Source of the DNA: Terrimonas sp.
GTDB taxonomy: Bacteria; Bacteroidota; Bacteroidia; Chitinophagales; Chitinophagaceae
DNA length: 64,000 nt
Assembly: GCA_016125075.1 (NCBI GenBank)
Contig: WGMO01000010.1
Coordinates: forward strand, 62,001-126,000
Reading direction: 5' to 3'
The position numbers and the translations under genes are program-made. Position 1 is the stretch's first letter. The number at the start of each line of letters is the position of its first letter. Below are positions 42,237 through 50,544 of the stretch, piece after piece. The notes under the pieces are model-generated. The model was not told where the DNA came from, ran no database searches, and saw nothing but the letters and a program-made list of their open reading frames with translations.

Positions 42237-43085
42237 TTAATTCAGCAAAAGGTTATCGATCAATCTTACCTCCTCCAGAAATGCAGCCGTAATGGCTACG
42301 AGTTTTTTCCTGCCATCCCAGTCATCACATATGGCGAGCCCCTCCGTTTCGGCAATCTCAAAATAGTCAACCCGGAATCCGCTTACCTGTAAAGTGGTAA
42401 TTGCCTTTTCTTTGAGCGGACGTATGTTGCCTGGAGACAGCTCTTTTTTCACACTGTCCAGGGCTGTAAAAATTATACCGGCCATTTCTTTTCCATCATC
42501 AGACAGGCGCATATTCCGGCTGCTCATTGCCAGTCCGTTTTTCTCGCGAAGGGTTGGGCAAATATTGACCCGGATGGTATCGAAGCCGGATATTTCCATC
42601 ATTTTTTTGATAACCATGCATTGCTGAAAATCCTTTTGACCCAGAAAAAGCAGATCCGGAGTAGTTATTTCCAATAAACGGTGCACCACCTGGCATACAC
42701 CCTGGAAATGTCCAGGCCGGTATTTTCCTTCCAGTATACTCTCTATTGGACCCAGGTCATATTGTTTCAGCAAATCCGTTCCGGTTGGGTAAATTTCATG
42801 GACAGTTGGGATAAATAATATATCGCAACCGGATTCTTCCAATAGACATATATCCTGGTCAAGGGTGGAAGGGTATTTTTCAAAATCCTGCTGATCATTA
42901 AACTGGGTGGGATTGACAAAGATGCTGCAGGCTGTTATACCGCACTGATTACGGGAGGCATCGATCAGGGAAATATGACCTTTGTGAAGGGCACCCATGG
43001 TAGGCACGAATCCAATTGTAAAGCCTTCGGCCTTCATTTTGCCAATATATTTGGAAAGGTCAGACGCCTTTTTTAAAATCATCAT
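42237..43085 (-). CDS. panC: Pantothenate synthetase
   Basis: A 282-residue ATP-dependent ligase joining pantoate and beta-alanine. Motifs: GFVPTMGALHKGHISLI (HxGH-type), SIFVNPTQFN, FLGQKDFQQCMVIKKM and REKNGLAMSSRNMRL (KMSKS-like). Tandem ATG codons at 43085 and 43082 make the start ambiguous by one residue. It is the first gene of the long minus-strand run panC-panD-flippase-rfaE2-ppk-ppx-panB-ALDH and is divergent from the starch-synthase-like gene. The 120-base divergent region holds the promoter element of the latter. Confidence 0.97.
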   Translation of the reverse strand: MMILKKASDLSKYIGKMKAEGFTIGFVPTMGALHKGHISLIDASRNQCGITACSIFVNPTQFNDQQDFEKYPSTLDQDICLLEESGCDILFIPTVHEIYPTGTDLLKQYDLGPIESILEGKYRPGHFQGVCQVVHRLLEITTPDLLFLGQKDFQQCMVIKKMMEISGFDTIRVNICPTLREKNGLAMSSRNMRLSDDGKEMAGIIFTALDSVKKELSPGNIRPLKEKAITTLQVSGFRVDYFEIAETEGLAICDDWDGRKKLVAITAAFLEEVRLIDNLLLN

Positions 43086-43143
43086 AATGGTTCAAATTAA
43101 GGCCGGAACAGCCGTTTGGACAACTTATTAGCAATAATTTAAT

Positions 43144-43151
43144 TACCTTTG
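43144..43151 (+). promoter_or_regulatory. -7 promoter element (TAnnTTTG) for the starch-synthase-like gene
   Basis: TACCTTTG is an exact consensus match 54 bases upstream of the ATG at 43206. The nearest TTTG upstream (43115-43118) is at a 25-base spacing, longer than usual. Confidence 0.5.
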
Positions 43152-43205
43152 CCGCCTTCTGGGCTATTGGAAAGCTAATATTGGAATCAATCAAACAGCG
43201 ATAAA

Positions 43206-44021
43206 ATGTCAGCAAAGAAAAGAATTTTATTTATTGCCAGCGAAATGTCTCCCTATCTGGAGTTTACCGAGTTTTCAGAAATTGTGAATAAACTGGCAAT
43301 CAAATCGAATGATAATGGTTTTGAGGTTCGCTGCATCATGCCAAGATTTGGTGTAATCAATGAAAGAAGGCACAGGCTGCATGAGGTGGTAAGACTATCG
43401 GGTATCAATATTTCCATCGAAAATGACGACCTGCCGCTGCAGATCAAGGTGGCCTCTTTGCCTAATGCCCGTTTACAGGTTTATTTTCTTGATAATGAGG
43501 ACCTTTTTAAAAGAAAATATATTTTTCATGATGAAAATGAGAAATGGTATGCCGACAATGATTTACGTACCGTCTTTTTTTGCAAAGGAGCCCTTGAAAC
43601 CGTAAAAAAATTCGGCTGGCCGCCCGACCTGATCCATTGCAGTGGATGGATGTCAGGTCTGGTTCCCGCATACCTGAAAACGGTTTACAAAAAAGAACCC
43701 GTTTTTTCACAAAGTAAGATCATCTACACCATCGGTCAGAATACCTTTAAGGAGAAAATGGGAAGCGGTTTCCTCAAAAAAGCGCTTATACATGCCAATA
43801 TCAAGGAAAAAGACCTTGAAGTATTCAAAGAAAACAACAATACTGCCATGTTCCGGGGCGGGGCCAGTTATGCAGATGCGATCACTTTCGGGGACGAAAA
43901 AATCGATAAAAAACTGGTCGAGGAATTCAAAAAAGTAAAAGGTAAAAAGACCTTGCTGTATAATGCAGAATCTGATTTAACAGACTATTTGCAATTGTAT
44001 AACGACCTTGCAGGCAAGTAA
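43206..44021 (+). CDS. Single-domain glycogen/starch-synthase-like protein (GT5 N-terminal domain only)
   Basis: A 271-residue protein matching only the N-terminal Rossmann half of GT5 starch synthases: KRILFIASEMSPYLEFTE, FEVRCIMPRFGVINERRHRL, LQVYFLDNEDLF, FFCKGALETVKKFGWPPDLIHCSGW. The C-terminal GT-B half that carries most of the donor and catalytic residues is absent. The usual K-x-G-G-L ADP-glucose loop near residue 15-20 is replaced by LEFTEFSEIV. It is therefore unlikely to be an active glycogen synthase and may be a binding or regulatory protein. This small family beside panC is known in Bacteroidota genomes. The gene is followed by a DUF4270 lipoprotein gene after 42 bases. Confidence 0.88.
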   Translation: MSAKKRILFIASEMSPYLEFTEFSEIVNKLAIKSNDNGFEVRCIMPRFGVINERRHRLHEVVRLSGINISIENDDLPLQIKVASLPNARLQVYFLDNEDLFKRKYIFHDENEKWYADNDLRTVFFCKGALETVKKFGWPPDLIHCSGWMSGLVPAYLKTVYKKEPVFSQSKIIYTIGQNTFKEKMGSGFLKKALIHANIKEKDLEVFKENNNTAMFRGGASYADAITFGDEKIDKKLVEEFKKVKGKKTLLYNAESDLTDYLQLYNDLAGK

Positions 44022-44063
44022 GCTATAACCACCATCATTAACGGAAAGTATAATTATAACCCC

Positions 44064-45539
44064 GTGAAGAACAAACATCATCTGCTTTATTTTTCGCTCT
44101 TTTCCATACTGATCATTTCTGCAGTTATAGCTTCCTGCAAAAGGATTAATTCTTTTACAGACCTGGGCGGGGGACTGATACCGGCCGTTGACAATATCAA
44201 TACATTCGACACCGTAATGGATGCCGAAGCCTTTAACCATATTTTCCTGGACAGCGAAGATTCGCTCCGGGTTTTCTCTTCCGATCTTCATTTCCTCGGA
44301 ACTATTCAAAATGATCCTTTTTTTGGCAAGACCGATGCAAAATTATATTTACAGTTAAAACCGTCTACTTTCCCTTTTGCTTTTGCAAGAACGGATAGCC
44401 TGACCATCGACTCTGTGGTGCTGGTATTGGATTACCGGGGCACTTATGGTGATTCCACGCTTCCCCAGACTATAAATGCCTATGAAATAACAGAGGAGTT
44501 TCGGGAAGATTCATCCTATCTGGTTCGGGAAAAGACTTTTGCACACGGCACTTTACTGGGAACCACAACTGTTATTCCTGCCAACCTGGATGATTCGGTT
44601 AAAGTGTTCCGGGATACAACAGACCGCCAGTTGAGGGTTAAACTTAACAATAGCTTTGGACAGCGTTTACTGGATTATGATTCTGTAGCCAACGGAGCCT
44701 ACCATTCTGATTCCCTTTTCAATACTTTTCTGAGAGGTTTTGCACTTGAATCTTCCACGGGAAGCGGCAATGCCCTGATGGCATTTAGCCTGGCTTCCAG
44801 TGCCAATACCAAACTGGCCATTTACTACCGGTATCCAAAAAGCGGTGTGGAAGATACAACAGTCAGTTATTTTGTATTCAATGAATATAATGGCTTTTCA
44901 GGCTGCGGACATCATAATTATATCAAAAGGGATTTTTCCGGCACTCCGTTAGAGGCAGCCGCCAATTCACCTACCACGGATAATTACCTATACCTGATCA
45001 ATACCCCAGGTAGTTATGCTACCGTTACTGTACCGGGACTGGATGCAGTTTCCAACAGGCTGGTACACCGTGCCGAACTGGTCATCGAGCAGATTCATGA
45101 TAACAGTGATAAAGATTTTTCTCCCCCCGGGGTGATCTGGCTTGACGCAAAAAAGTCAACGGATCTTGATTACAGCATCATCCCTTATGACGTATTTCCG
45201 GATGGGTCCACCGGGCAGTTGAATTATGGTTCTTTTGGCGCCTATGGCCATGAAGTTCCAGATGGAGCAGGAAATACAGTGATCCGCTGGAATTTTGATC
45301 TCACCCGCTATGTACAGAAAATAGTTACAGAACACCAGCCTGTTATGGATTTCAGGTTGATCGCACACCGGTATTTGACCGATTCCCTGAAATCAAATAA
45401 TTATGCCAATACGGGCAGTACAACTGCTTTTTCTTTCCCCGTCAATACCTCGATCTCTGTCGGAAGAGTGAGGGTGGGTGGAACAGGCCTGCCGGCCAAC
45501 CAGAAAATCCGCCTTTATATTGTTTACTCTAAAATTTAG
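44064..45539 (+). CDS. DUF4270 lipoprotein
   Basis: A 491-residue exported protein with start GTG at 44064. The lipoprotein signal is LYFSLFSILIISAVIASC (lipobox VIASC, Cys near 29). The mature chain matches the DUF4270 pattern: NSFTDLGGGLIPAVDNINTF, DSLTIDSVVLVLDYRG with beta-rich repeats, and the C-terminal VRVGGTGLPANQKIRLYIVY. The function of DUF4270 is not established; members are outer-membrane lipoproteins of Bacteroidota. Adjacency to the GT5-like gene is a recurring arrangement, so a shared envelope or polysaccharide role is possible. No terminator is visible before metK. Confidence 0.9.
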   Translation: MKNKHHLLYFSLFSILIISAVIASCKRINSFTDLGGGLIPAVDNINTFDTVMDAEAFNHIFLDSEDSLRVFSSDLHFLGTIQNDPFFGKTDAKLYLQLKPSTFPFAFARTDSLTIDSVVLVLDYRGTYGDSTLPQTINAYEITEEFREDSSYLVREKTFAHGTLLGTTTVIPANLDDSVKVFRDTTDRQLRVKLNNSFGQRLLDYDSVANGAYHSDSLFNTFLRGFALESSTGSGNALMAFSLASSANTKLAIYYRYPKSGVEDTTVSYFVFNEYNGFSGCGHHNYIKRDFSGTPLEAAANSPTTDNYLYLINTPGSYATVTVPGLDAVSNRLVHRAELVIEQIHDNSDKDFSPPGVIWLDAKKSTDLDYSIIPYDVFPDGSTGQLNYGSFGAYGHEVPDGAGNTVIRWNFDLTRYVQKIVTEHQPVMDFRLIAHRYLTDSLKSNNYANTGSTTAFSFPVNTSISVGRVRVGGTGLPANQKIRLYIVYSKI

Positions 45540-45574
45540 TGCACAACAGATTAGAAAAGTTTGAATCTGGCGAT

Positions 45575-45582
45575 TATCTTTG
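45575..45582 (+). promoter_or_regulatory. -7 promoter element (TAnnTTTG) for metK
   Basis: TATCTTTG is an exact consensus match, with a TTAG at 45551-45554 at a 20-base spacing serving as a near-consensus -33 element. It predicts a leader of about 75 bases. Confidence 0.55.
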
Positions 45583-45663
45583 CACCCCGTAAGGTTTGCT
45601 ATCTTCTTAATTATCAGAAGGTATGACATTCCAAAACCAAATTAATCATTACAAAAATTAAAC

Positions 45664-46917
45664 ATGCCCTATCTTTTTACCTCTGAAAGTGTTTCTGAAG
45701 GACACCCGGATAAGGTTGCGGATCAGATTTCCGATGCACTTATTGATAATTTTTTGGCCTTTGACCCCAATTCCAAAGTTGCCTGCGAAACCCTGGTAAC
45801 AACCGGACAGGTTGTATTGGCCGGTGAAGTAAAAAGCAAGGCCTATCTTGATGTACAGGAAATTGCCCGCGGGGTGATCAGGAAAATCGGTTATACCAAG
45901 AGCGAATACATGTTTGAGGCACATAGTTGTGGCGTTTTTTCAGCCATCCATGAACAATCCTCCGATATCAACCAGGGTGTTGACCGGAAAAAAAGGGAAG
46001 AGCAGGGCGCTGGCGACCAGGGTATGATGTTTGGTTATGCTACCAACGAAACTGATGATTATATGCCCCTTGCCCTTGACCTGGCACATAAACTCCTCAT
46101 TGAGCTGGCAGCTTTAAGAAGAGAAAACAAACAAATAAAATACCTTCGGCCGGATGCCAAAAGCCAGGTTACCCTTGAATATGATGATAATAACCGACCG
46201 GTAAGAATAGATGCCATTGTGATTTCCACCCAGCATGATGATTTTGATGCAGAGGGTAAAATGCTGGCAAAGATCAAAAGTGATATTATCTCCATCCTTA
46301 TCCCGAGGGTAAAATCAAAGTATAAGAAATACGCAAAGCTTTTCAATGATAAGATCAAATATCATATCAATCCCACCGGAAAGTTTGTGATTGGTGGTCC
46401 CCATGGCGATACGGGTTTAACCGGTCGTAAGATCATTGTCGACACCTATGGCGGTAAGGGGGCACATGGTGGTGGCGCCTTTAGCGGAAAAGATCCTTCC
46501 AAAGTTGACCGCTCCGCTGCTTATGCAACCCGTCATATTGCCAAAAACCTTGTTGCAGCAGGTGTATGTGATGAAGTGCTGGTTCAGGTATCCTATGCCA
46601 TCGGTGTGGCGCAGCCCACCAGTATCAATGTCAACACCTATGGTACGGCTAAAGTAAAAATGAATGATGGCCAGATCGCAAAGATCGTAGAAGGGCTTTT
46701 TGATATGCGTCCTTATTTTATCGAACAAAGATTGAAATTGCGTAATCCCATCTATAGCGAAACTGCTGCCTATGGCCACATGGGACGTAAGCCCCAATTC
46801 GTGGAAAAGACCTTTGTGACACCGGAAGGTAGGGTGGCCAAAAAAAGAGTGGAATTGTTTACCTGGGAAAAGCTGGATTATGTTCCGAAGGTGAAAAAAG
46901 CATTCGGTATCAAATAA
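45664..46917 (+). CDS. metK: S-adenosylmethionine synthetase
   Basis: A 417-residue enzyme making SAM from ATP and methionine. Motifs: [20 protein letters not shown] (methionine/ATP site), the [16 protein letters not shown] signature, [20 protein letters not shown], and the P-loop-like [20 protein letters not shown] (conserved Lys and Asp residues). Length is slightly over the roughly 384 of E. coli, typical of the Bacteroidota type. It has its own promoter-like element and a terminator, directly followed by the NUDIX gene. No recognisable SAM riboswitch is present in the leader. Confidence 0.97.
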   Translation: MPYLFTSESVSEGHPDKVADQISDALIDNFLAFDPNSKVACETLVTTGQVVLAGEVKSKAYLDVQEIARGVIRKIGYTKSEYMFEAHSCGVFSAIHEQSSDINQGVDRKKREEQGAGDQGMMFGYATNETDDYMPLALDLAHKLLIELAALRRENKQIKYLRPDAKSQVTLEYDDNNRPVRIDAIVISTQHDDFDAEGKMLAKIKSDIISILIPRVKSKYKKYAKLFNDKIKYHINPTGKFVIGGPHGDTGLTGRKIIVDTYGGKGAHGGGAFSGKDPSKVDRSAAYATRHIAKNLVAAGVCDEVLVQVSYAIGVAQPTSINVNTYGTAKVKMNDGQIAKIVEGLFDMRPYFIEQRLKLRNPIYSETAAYGHMGRKPQFVEKTFVTPEGRVAKKRVELFTWEKLDYVPKVKKAFGIK

Positions 46918-46935
46918 AATGGTCAAATTATAAAT

Positions 46936-46964
46936 AAAACCTCTTCATCCCGAAGAGGTTTTTT
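46936..46964 (+). terminator. Intrinsic terminator after metK, close to the next ATG
   Basis: AAAACCTCTTC pairs with GAAGAGGTTTT around a five-base loop and runs into six T. The NUDIX gene ATG follows 11 bases later, leaving no room for a separate promoter. Confidence 0.9.
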
Positions 46965-46975
46965 ATTTTCGGTAA

Positions 46976-47533
46976 ATGGAAAAAGTGAATCCCTGGACAA
47001 TCAACGATCAGCATCAGGTTTATGAAAACCCCTGGATCAGGGTAACTGAATTTGATGTTTTAAATCCGGCTGGTGGAAAAGGCATCTATGGTAAAGTTCA
47101 TTTTAAGCATATTGCCATTGGCATTTTACCGTTGGATGAAGATTATAACACCTACCTGGTGGGTCAATACCGGTTTACCCTTGATCAGTATAGCTGGGAA
47201 ATCCCCGAAGGGGGGGGGGCGTTGGGGGTCCCTCCCCTGGATTCAGCAAAAAGAGAATTGAAGGAAGAAACCGGTTTGGAAGCAGCCTACTGGGAAAATA
47301 TCCTGACCATGCATTTATCAAATTCCTGCTCAGATGAGATCAGCGAAATCTTCCTGGCCCGCCACCTTTCCCAGGGTGCATCCATGCCGGAAGAGACCGA
47401 ACAATTGACCGTGAAAAAACTATCATTTGAAGAAGCCTACCAGATGGTAATCAAAAAGGAAATAACGGATGCCATTTCTGTAGCTGCTATATTGCAGGTT
47501 AAATTAATGATGCTGGATGGAAGGATATCATAA
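46976..47533 (+). CDS. NUDIX hydrolase (ADP-ribose pyrophosphatase-like) with altered Nudix box
   Basis: A 185-residue hydrolase resembling ADP-ribose pyrophosphatases. The Nudix box region reads EIPEGGGALGVPPLDSAKREL followed by KEETGL. The REx-EE-xG core is intact. The Glu usually found in G-x5-E is Val here, and the segment is encoded by a run of ten G (47210-47219). The C-terminal half (ISEIFLARHLSQG, KLSFEEAYQMVIKKEITDA) fits the family. It probably cleaves ADP-ribose or a related nucleotide sugar. It overlaps the rlmB start by 17 bases and follows the metK terminator by 11 bases. Confidence 0.88.
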   Translation: MEKVNPWTINDQHQVYENPWIRVTEFDVLNPAGGKGIYGKVHFKHIAIGILPLDEDYNTYLVGQYRFTLDQYSWEIPEGGGALGVPPLDSAKRELKEETGLEAAYWENILTMHLSNSCSDEISEIFLARHLSQGASMPEETEQLTVKKLSFEEAYQMVIKKEITDAISVAAILQVKLMMLDGRIS

Positions 47534-48293
47534 AAAACCACGGCCCAAAAAGTCTGCTCTCGTATCAGGAAGACAACCCCTCGTAGAAGCCCTGCGGGGT
47601 GGAAAGCCCATCGATAAGATCCTGATGCAAAAAGGCGCGAGTGGAGAAGCTATAACCATAATCCGGCAGTTAGCCACTGAAAGAAATATTCCGGTGCAAT
47701 ATGTACCGATTGAAAAGCTCAATGCAGTAAGCCGGGGGAACCACCAGGGGGTAATTGCTTATACCGCTGCCATCCAATACCAGGAACTGCAGCAGGTGAT
47801 CTCCTTTGTCATAGAAAAAGGAGAGACACCACTATTCCTGATCCTGGACAGTATTACGGATGTCAGAAATATCGGTGCGATTGCCAGGTCCGCTTTGTGC
47901 CTGGGGGTACAGGCATTGATCATCCCCGACAAGGGCGTGGCCCCCCTGCAGGAAGATGCGATCAAATCTTCTGCAGGCGCGCTCGAAAATATCCTGGTAT
48001 GCAGGGTCAACAGTTTAATGAAAGCGGTTGATGAATTGCACCTGAACGGAATCAGGGTTTTTGCCAGTGAAATGACGGCGTCAAACCTTTTATCTGCATG
48101 CGATTTTACCCTCCCCTGTGCCATTATCATGGGGAATGAAGAAAAGGGTGTATATCCGGCATTATTGAAAATAGCCGATGAGCAATTCAAAATCCCCATG
48201 ACAGGGGATTTTGAAAGCCTGAATGTATCTGTTGCCACAGGGATAATCTTGTATGAAGTACAAAAACAAAGGTCAGATACAACTTTACCGTAA
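47517..48293 (+). CDS. rlmB: 23S rRNA (guanosine-2'-O)-methyltransferase, RlmB-type
   Basis: A 258-residue SpoU/TrmH-family methyltransferase. The N-terminal substrate-binding domain (LVSGRQPLVEALRGGKPIDK) precedes the knotted catalytic domain with motif 1 LDSITDVRNIGAIARSALCL, motif 2 CAIIMGNEEKGVYPALL and motif 3 IPMTGDFESLNVSVATGIIL. The likely target is G2251 of 23S rRNA. It overlaps the NUDIX gene by 17 bases, indicating coupling, and overlaps the convergent barrel gene by 9 bases at its 3' end. TrmH paralogues are the main alternative. Confidence 0.93.
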   Translation: MEGYHKKPRPKKSALVSGRQPLVEALRGGKPIDKILMQKGASGEAITIIRQLATERNIPVQYVPIEKLNAVSRGNHQGVIAYTAAIQYQELQQVISFVIEKGETPLFLILDSITDVRNIGAIARSALCLGVQALIIPDKGVAPLQEDAIKSSAGALENILVCRVNSLMKAVDELHLNGIRVFASEMTASNLLSACDFTLPCAIIMGNEEKGVYPALLKIADEQFKIPMTGDFESLNVSVATGIILYEVQKQRSDTTLP

Positions 48294-49157
48294 CCGTAAA
48301 CGGTAGGCCATCCCGATTTTGAATAAAAGTCCATCATTGACTTTTGCCTTTTCATAATACTTTTGATCAGCATCTTCTATGCCCATCCTGAATCGCCTGA
48401 AAACCGAATGACCGGCTTCGGCGTTCAAAACAATATTTTTTCCCATATAAATATCGGTATACAATGAAAGCTGGTTTTCATCGATCCTGCAGAACGAATG
48501 CATTGGACCCGGGTTGATCAAACCTGACTGGTAAGTATTGGTGATGGCCCTAAAACTGGCTCCCCAATACCAATGGGGATTCATGAAATGTTCAAAAACC
48601 AGGTTTCCGGGCAAAACCCCAAATAAATTATTCCTCCCGTCAATCTGCCAGTCAATGCCCAGCAGTGGCATAATGAAAACACCCGAAAACTCATTATTAA
48701 TATAGACTCCCAATTTATACTGAAGCCTTTTGTTTTTCTTATAAGATGCCAGGAATGCTGCACCCATCTGAAAACTATTATTCACCCATTTATTTCCATA
48801 ACCATTCCATCGGGGAATGGCAGCGAATAGTACTGTCCACTTATTTGATAAGGGATGGATTAAATTTACAGGAAGTATCATAGAACGGAAACTGGAAGGA
48901 AGCGCATAGGCCTCAGGTAACCGGATAGCCCATTGTTCGAACGCCGGGCTAAAAACAATTATGCTGCTGTCTCTCCTGAAAACGACCGGTAAATTGATTT
49001 CAGATTTAAAATAGGAAACCCGGTTATGAATTTGATCCCGCTGAAGCATACCTGCATCGGGGCTATGTTGATATTGCAAACTGAAAATATTAATATAGGG
49101 CTGGCTTTTTAGTATCTGGCTGAAGCCAATCATTAAAAGGAAAAAAAATGATTTCAT
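48285..49157 (-). CDS. Exported beta-barrel-like protein (DUF6268-like)
   Basis: A 290-residue protein with a signal peptide (FFFLLMIGFSQILKSQ) and strong alternating aromatic strands throughout (YFKSEINLPVVFRRDSSII, LFAAIPRWNGYGNKWVNN, NIVLNAEAGHSVFRRFRMGI). It is most likely an outer-membrane barrel, in style like the DUF6268 group, but I cannot confirm the family. It is the last gene of a four-gene minus-strand cluster of exported proteins, 12 bases after the previous one, and it overlaps rlmB tail to tail. Confidence 0.82.
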   Translation of the reverse strand: MKSFFFLLMIGFSQILKSQPYINIFSLQYQHSPDAGMLQRDQIHNRVSYFKSEINLPVVFRRDSSIIVFSPAFEQWAIRLPEAYALPSSFRSMILPVNLIHPLSNKWTVLFAAIPRWNGYGNKWVNNSFQMGAAFLASYKKNKRLQYKLGVYINNEFSGVFIMPLLGIDWQIDGRNNLFGVLPGNLVFEHFMNPHWYWGASFRAITNTYQSGLINPGPMHSFCRIDENQLSLYTDIYMGKNIVLNAEAGHSVFRRFRMGIEDADQKYYEKAKVNDGLLFKIGMAYRLRLR

Positions 49158-49169
49158 AAATATTCAATT

Positions 49170-49709
49170 TCAAAATAATATTCTTGCCCCTGCACTGAAA
49201 ATACCCGTATTACCCCAGCCAATATTAACATCAATAAAAAAATTACTGAGCAACTTTAAATTGATACCGGCCAGGTAAAGCTGGTAACTGAAATTGACTG
49301 TTTGGGTTGTTTCGATTTCTTCCTCAAATTTCCTCAGTTTTCTTATACCCATCGCTAACCCGGAATAGACCTCATAATCTTTTGTCGCTTTCCATATCCT
49401 GTCCCCCCGCAGTAAAAAACTCATATTGCTGAATTCAACAGATCGTTGTTTTGTACCAAAATGGTCATAGGTAAAGGAAGGACCGATCCGCCATTTTTCT
49501 GCAACCTGCCATTGCAAACCAGCATTCAGGATGATGCATTTATGATGACTGATCTCGGTTTCAGAAACAAACTCATGGTTCCCCGACTTATTGAAATAGG
49601 CGGAACTCTTATACCCGCCCTGTACATATAAGGATAACTTCTTTGCGTTTTGCTGTGCAAACATAAAGAAAGGCCAAATCCAAAAACAGGTAATAACTAT
49701 TCTTTTCAT
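49170..49709 (-). CDS. Exported small beta-barrel-like protein
   Basis: A 179-residue protein with a signal peptide (RIVITCFWIWPFFMFAQQ). The mature chain has about eight amphipathic strands (LSLYVQGGYKSSAYF, CIILNAGLQWQVAEKWRIG, YEVYSGLAMGIRKLRKF, FSYQLYLAGINLKLLSNFF) ending in ARILF with terminal Phe. This is the pattern of an eight-stranded outer-membrane barrel. I recognise no specific family. It sits 27 bases downstream of the 49737-50483 gene and 12 bases upstream of the next, in one operon. Confidence 0.82.
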   Translation of the reverse strand: MKRIVITCFWIWPFFMFAQQNAKKLSLYVQGGYKSSAYFNKSGNHEFVSETEISHHKCIILNAGLQWQVAEKWRIGPSFTYDHFGTKQRSVEFSNMSFLLRGDRIWKATKDYEVYSGLAMGIRKLRKFEEEIETTQTVNFSYQLYLAGINLKLLSNFFIDVNIGWGNTGIFSAGARILF

Positions 49710-49736
49710 GACAATTTTTTTTGATTACTAATACAT

Positions 49737-50483
49737 CTATAGCCTGAACCCGACAGCAAAATTGATGCTCCCCATAAAATTCCCTACTCTTGATTCTTTA
49801 AAATGAGAGACAAGGGTGGGATCAAACGTATTGACAACATCTGTTGCTGAAATTGTATGCCCGCCAGAAAAGGAAGCGTCTGCCCGGATACCGGCAAACC
49901 ATGTTTTTCGGTTAATAAAATTCCAGAAAGCCATTGTACCTGCTGCCAGGTGTAGCGCATTTTCCCTGGCAGTCCCTGTTGTTACCGGTAACCCCTGACT
50001 TTGTTTTTCAGTGTTAAAGAATACAAAGACCGGCCCGGCACCGATACCGGCACTCGCTTTCTTAGTCTGTAGTATATAGTTGAAGGAAAGCGTATGCACT
50101 TTACTGGTGATATTCAGGAAATTCAGGTAATCATATCCATTCTGTTCCATTCTGTCGGCTCCATAAACATTGCCACCAAAAGAATAACTGTATCCTGCTT
50201 CAAGGACGCTACCTTCTTTTATCTGATAACCCACCCTAACCCTATATCGTTTATTCCCTGTATAAACTGTGGGGTAGCGGGTTGTGGATATAAATCCAAA
50301 AAATCCATAGGTCACGTATTTATTAAACCCTGAAGCAATCATCGCATCTTTTAAATTATTATTTGTATTGCTGGTAAAAAAGCCGGTTTCTATGCTGAAA
50401 TAGAATTTCTTTTGTCCAAAAGAACTGGGGTGCTGCATAAACATTAGAACAGCGAACGCAATGCTATACATGTTCTTTTTCAT
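49737..50483 (-). CDS. Exported beta-barrel-like protein
   Basis: A 248-residue protein with a signal peptide (YSIAFAVLMFMQHPSSFGQ). Strand-like stretches include FYFSIETGFFTSNTNN, YRVRVGYQIKEGSVLEAGY, VHTLSFNYILQTKKASAGIG and SINFAVGFRL, the last ending in an outer-membrane-type terminus (Leu instead of Phe). Likely an outer-membrane barrel of PorV/OmpW-like size. Function unknown. A 61-base gap separates it from the upstream gene at 50545-51162. Confidence 0.82.
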   Translation of the reverse strand: MKKNMYSIAFAVLMFMQHPSSFGQKKFYFSIETGFFTSNTNNNLKDAMIASGFNKYVTYGFFGFISTTRYPTVYTGNKRYRVRVGYQIKEGSVLEAGYSYSFGGNVYGADRMEQNGYDYLNFLNITSKVHTLSFNYILQTKKASAGIGAGPVFVFFNTEKQSQGLPVTTGTARENALHLAAGTMAFWNFINRKTWFAGIRADASFSGGHTISATDVVNTFDPTLVSHFKESRVGNFMGSINFAVGFRL

Positions 50484-50544
50484 TTTTTGACTTTTATTGT
50501 TTAAAAAAACTTGGAGATCACATTTTCCGTTAAATAAAAAATAT

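Noticed and set aside
45540-45663. SAM riboswitch in the metK leader
   Set aside because: The leader is short, and I could not align it to the conserved cores of SAM-I or SAM-II aptamers; only weak helices remain.
47210-47219. Frameshift in the NUDIX gene at the G10 tract
   Set aside because: The frame is intact through the tract and the family motifs continue on both sides, so no frameshift is called; only the tract and the Val are reported.
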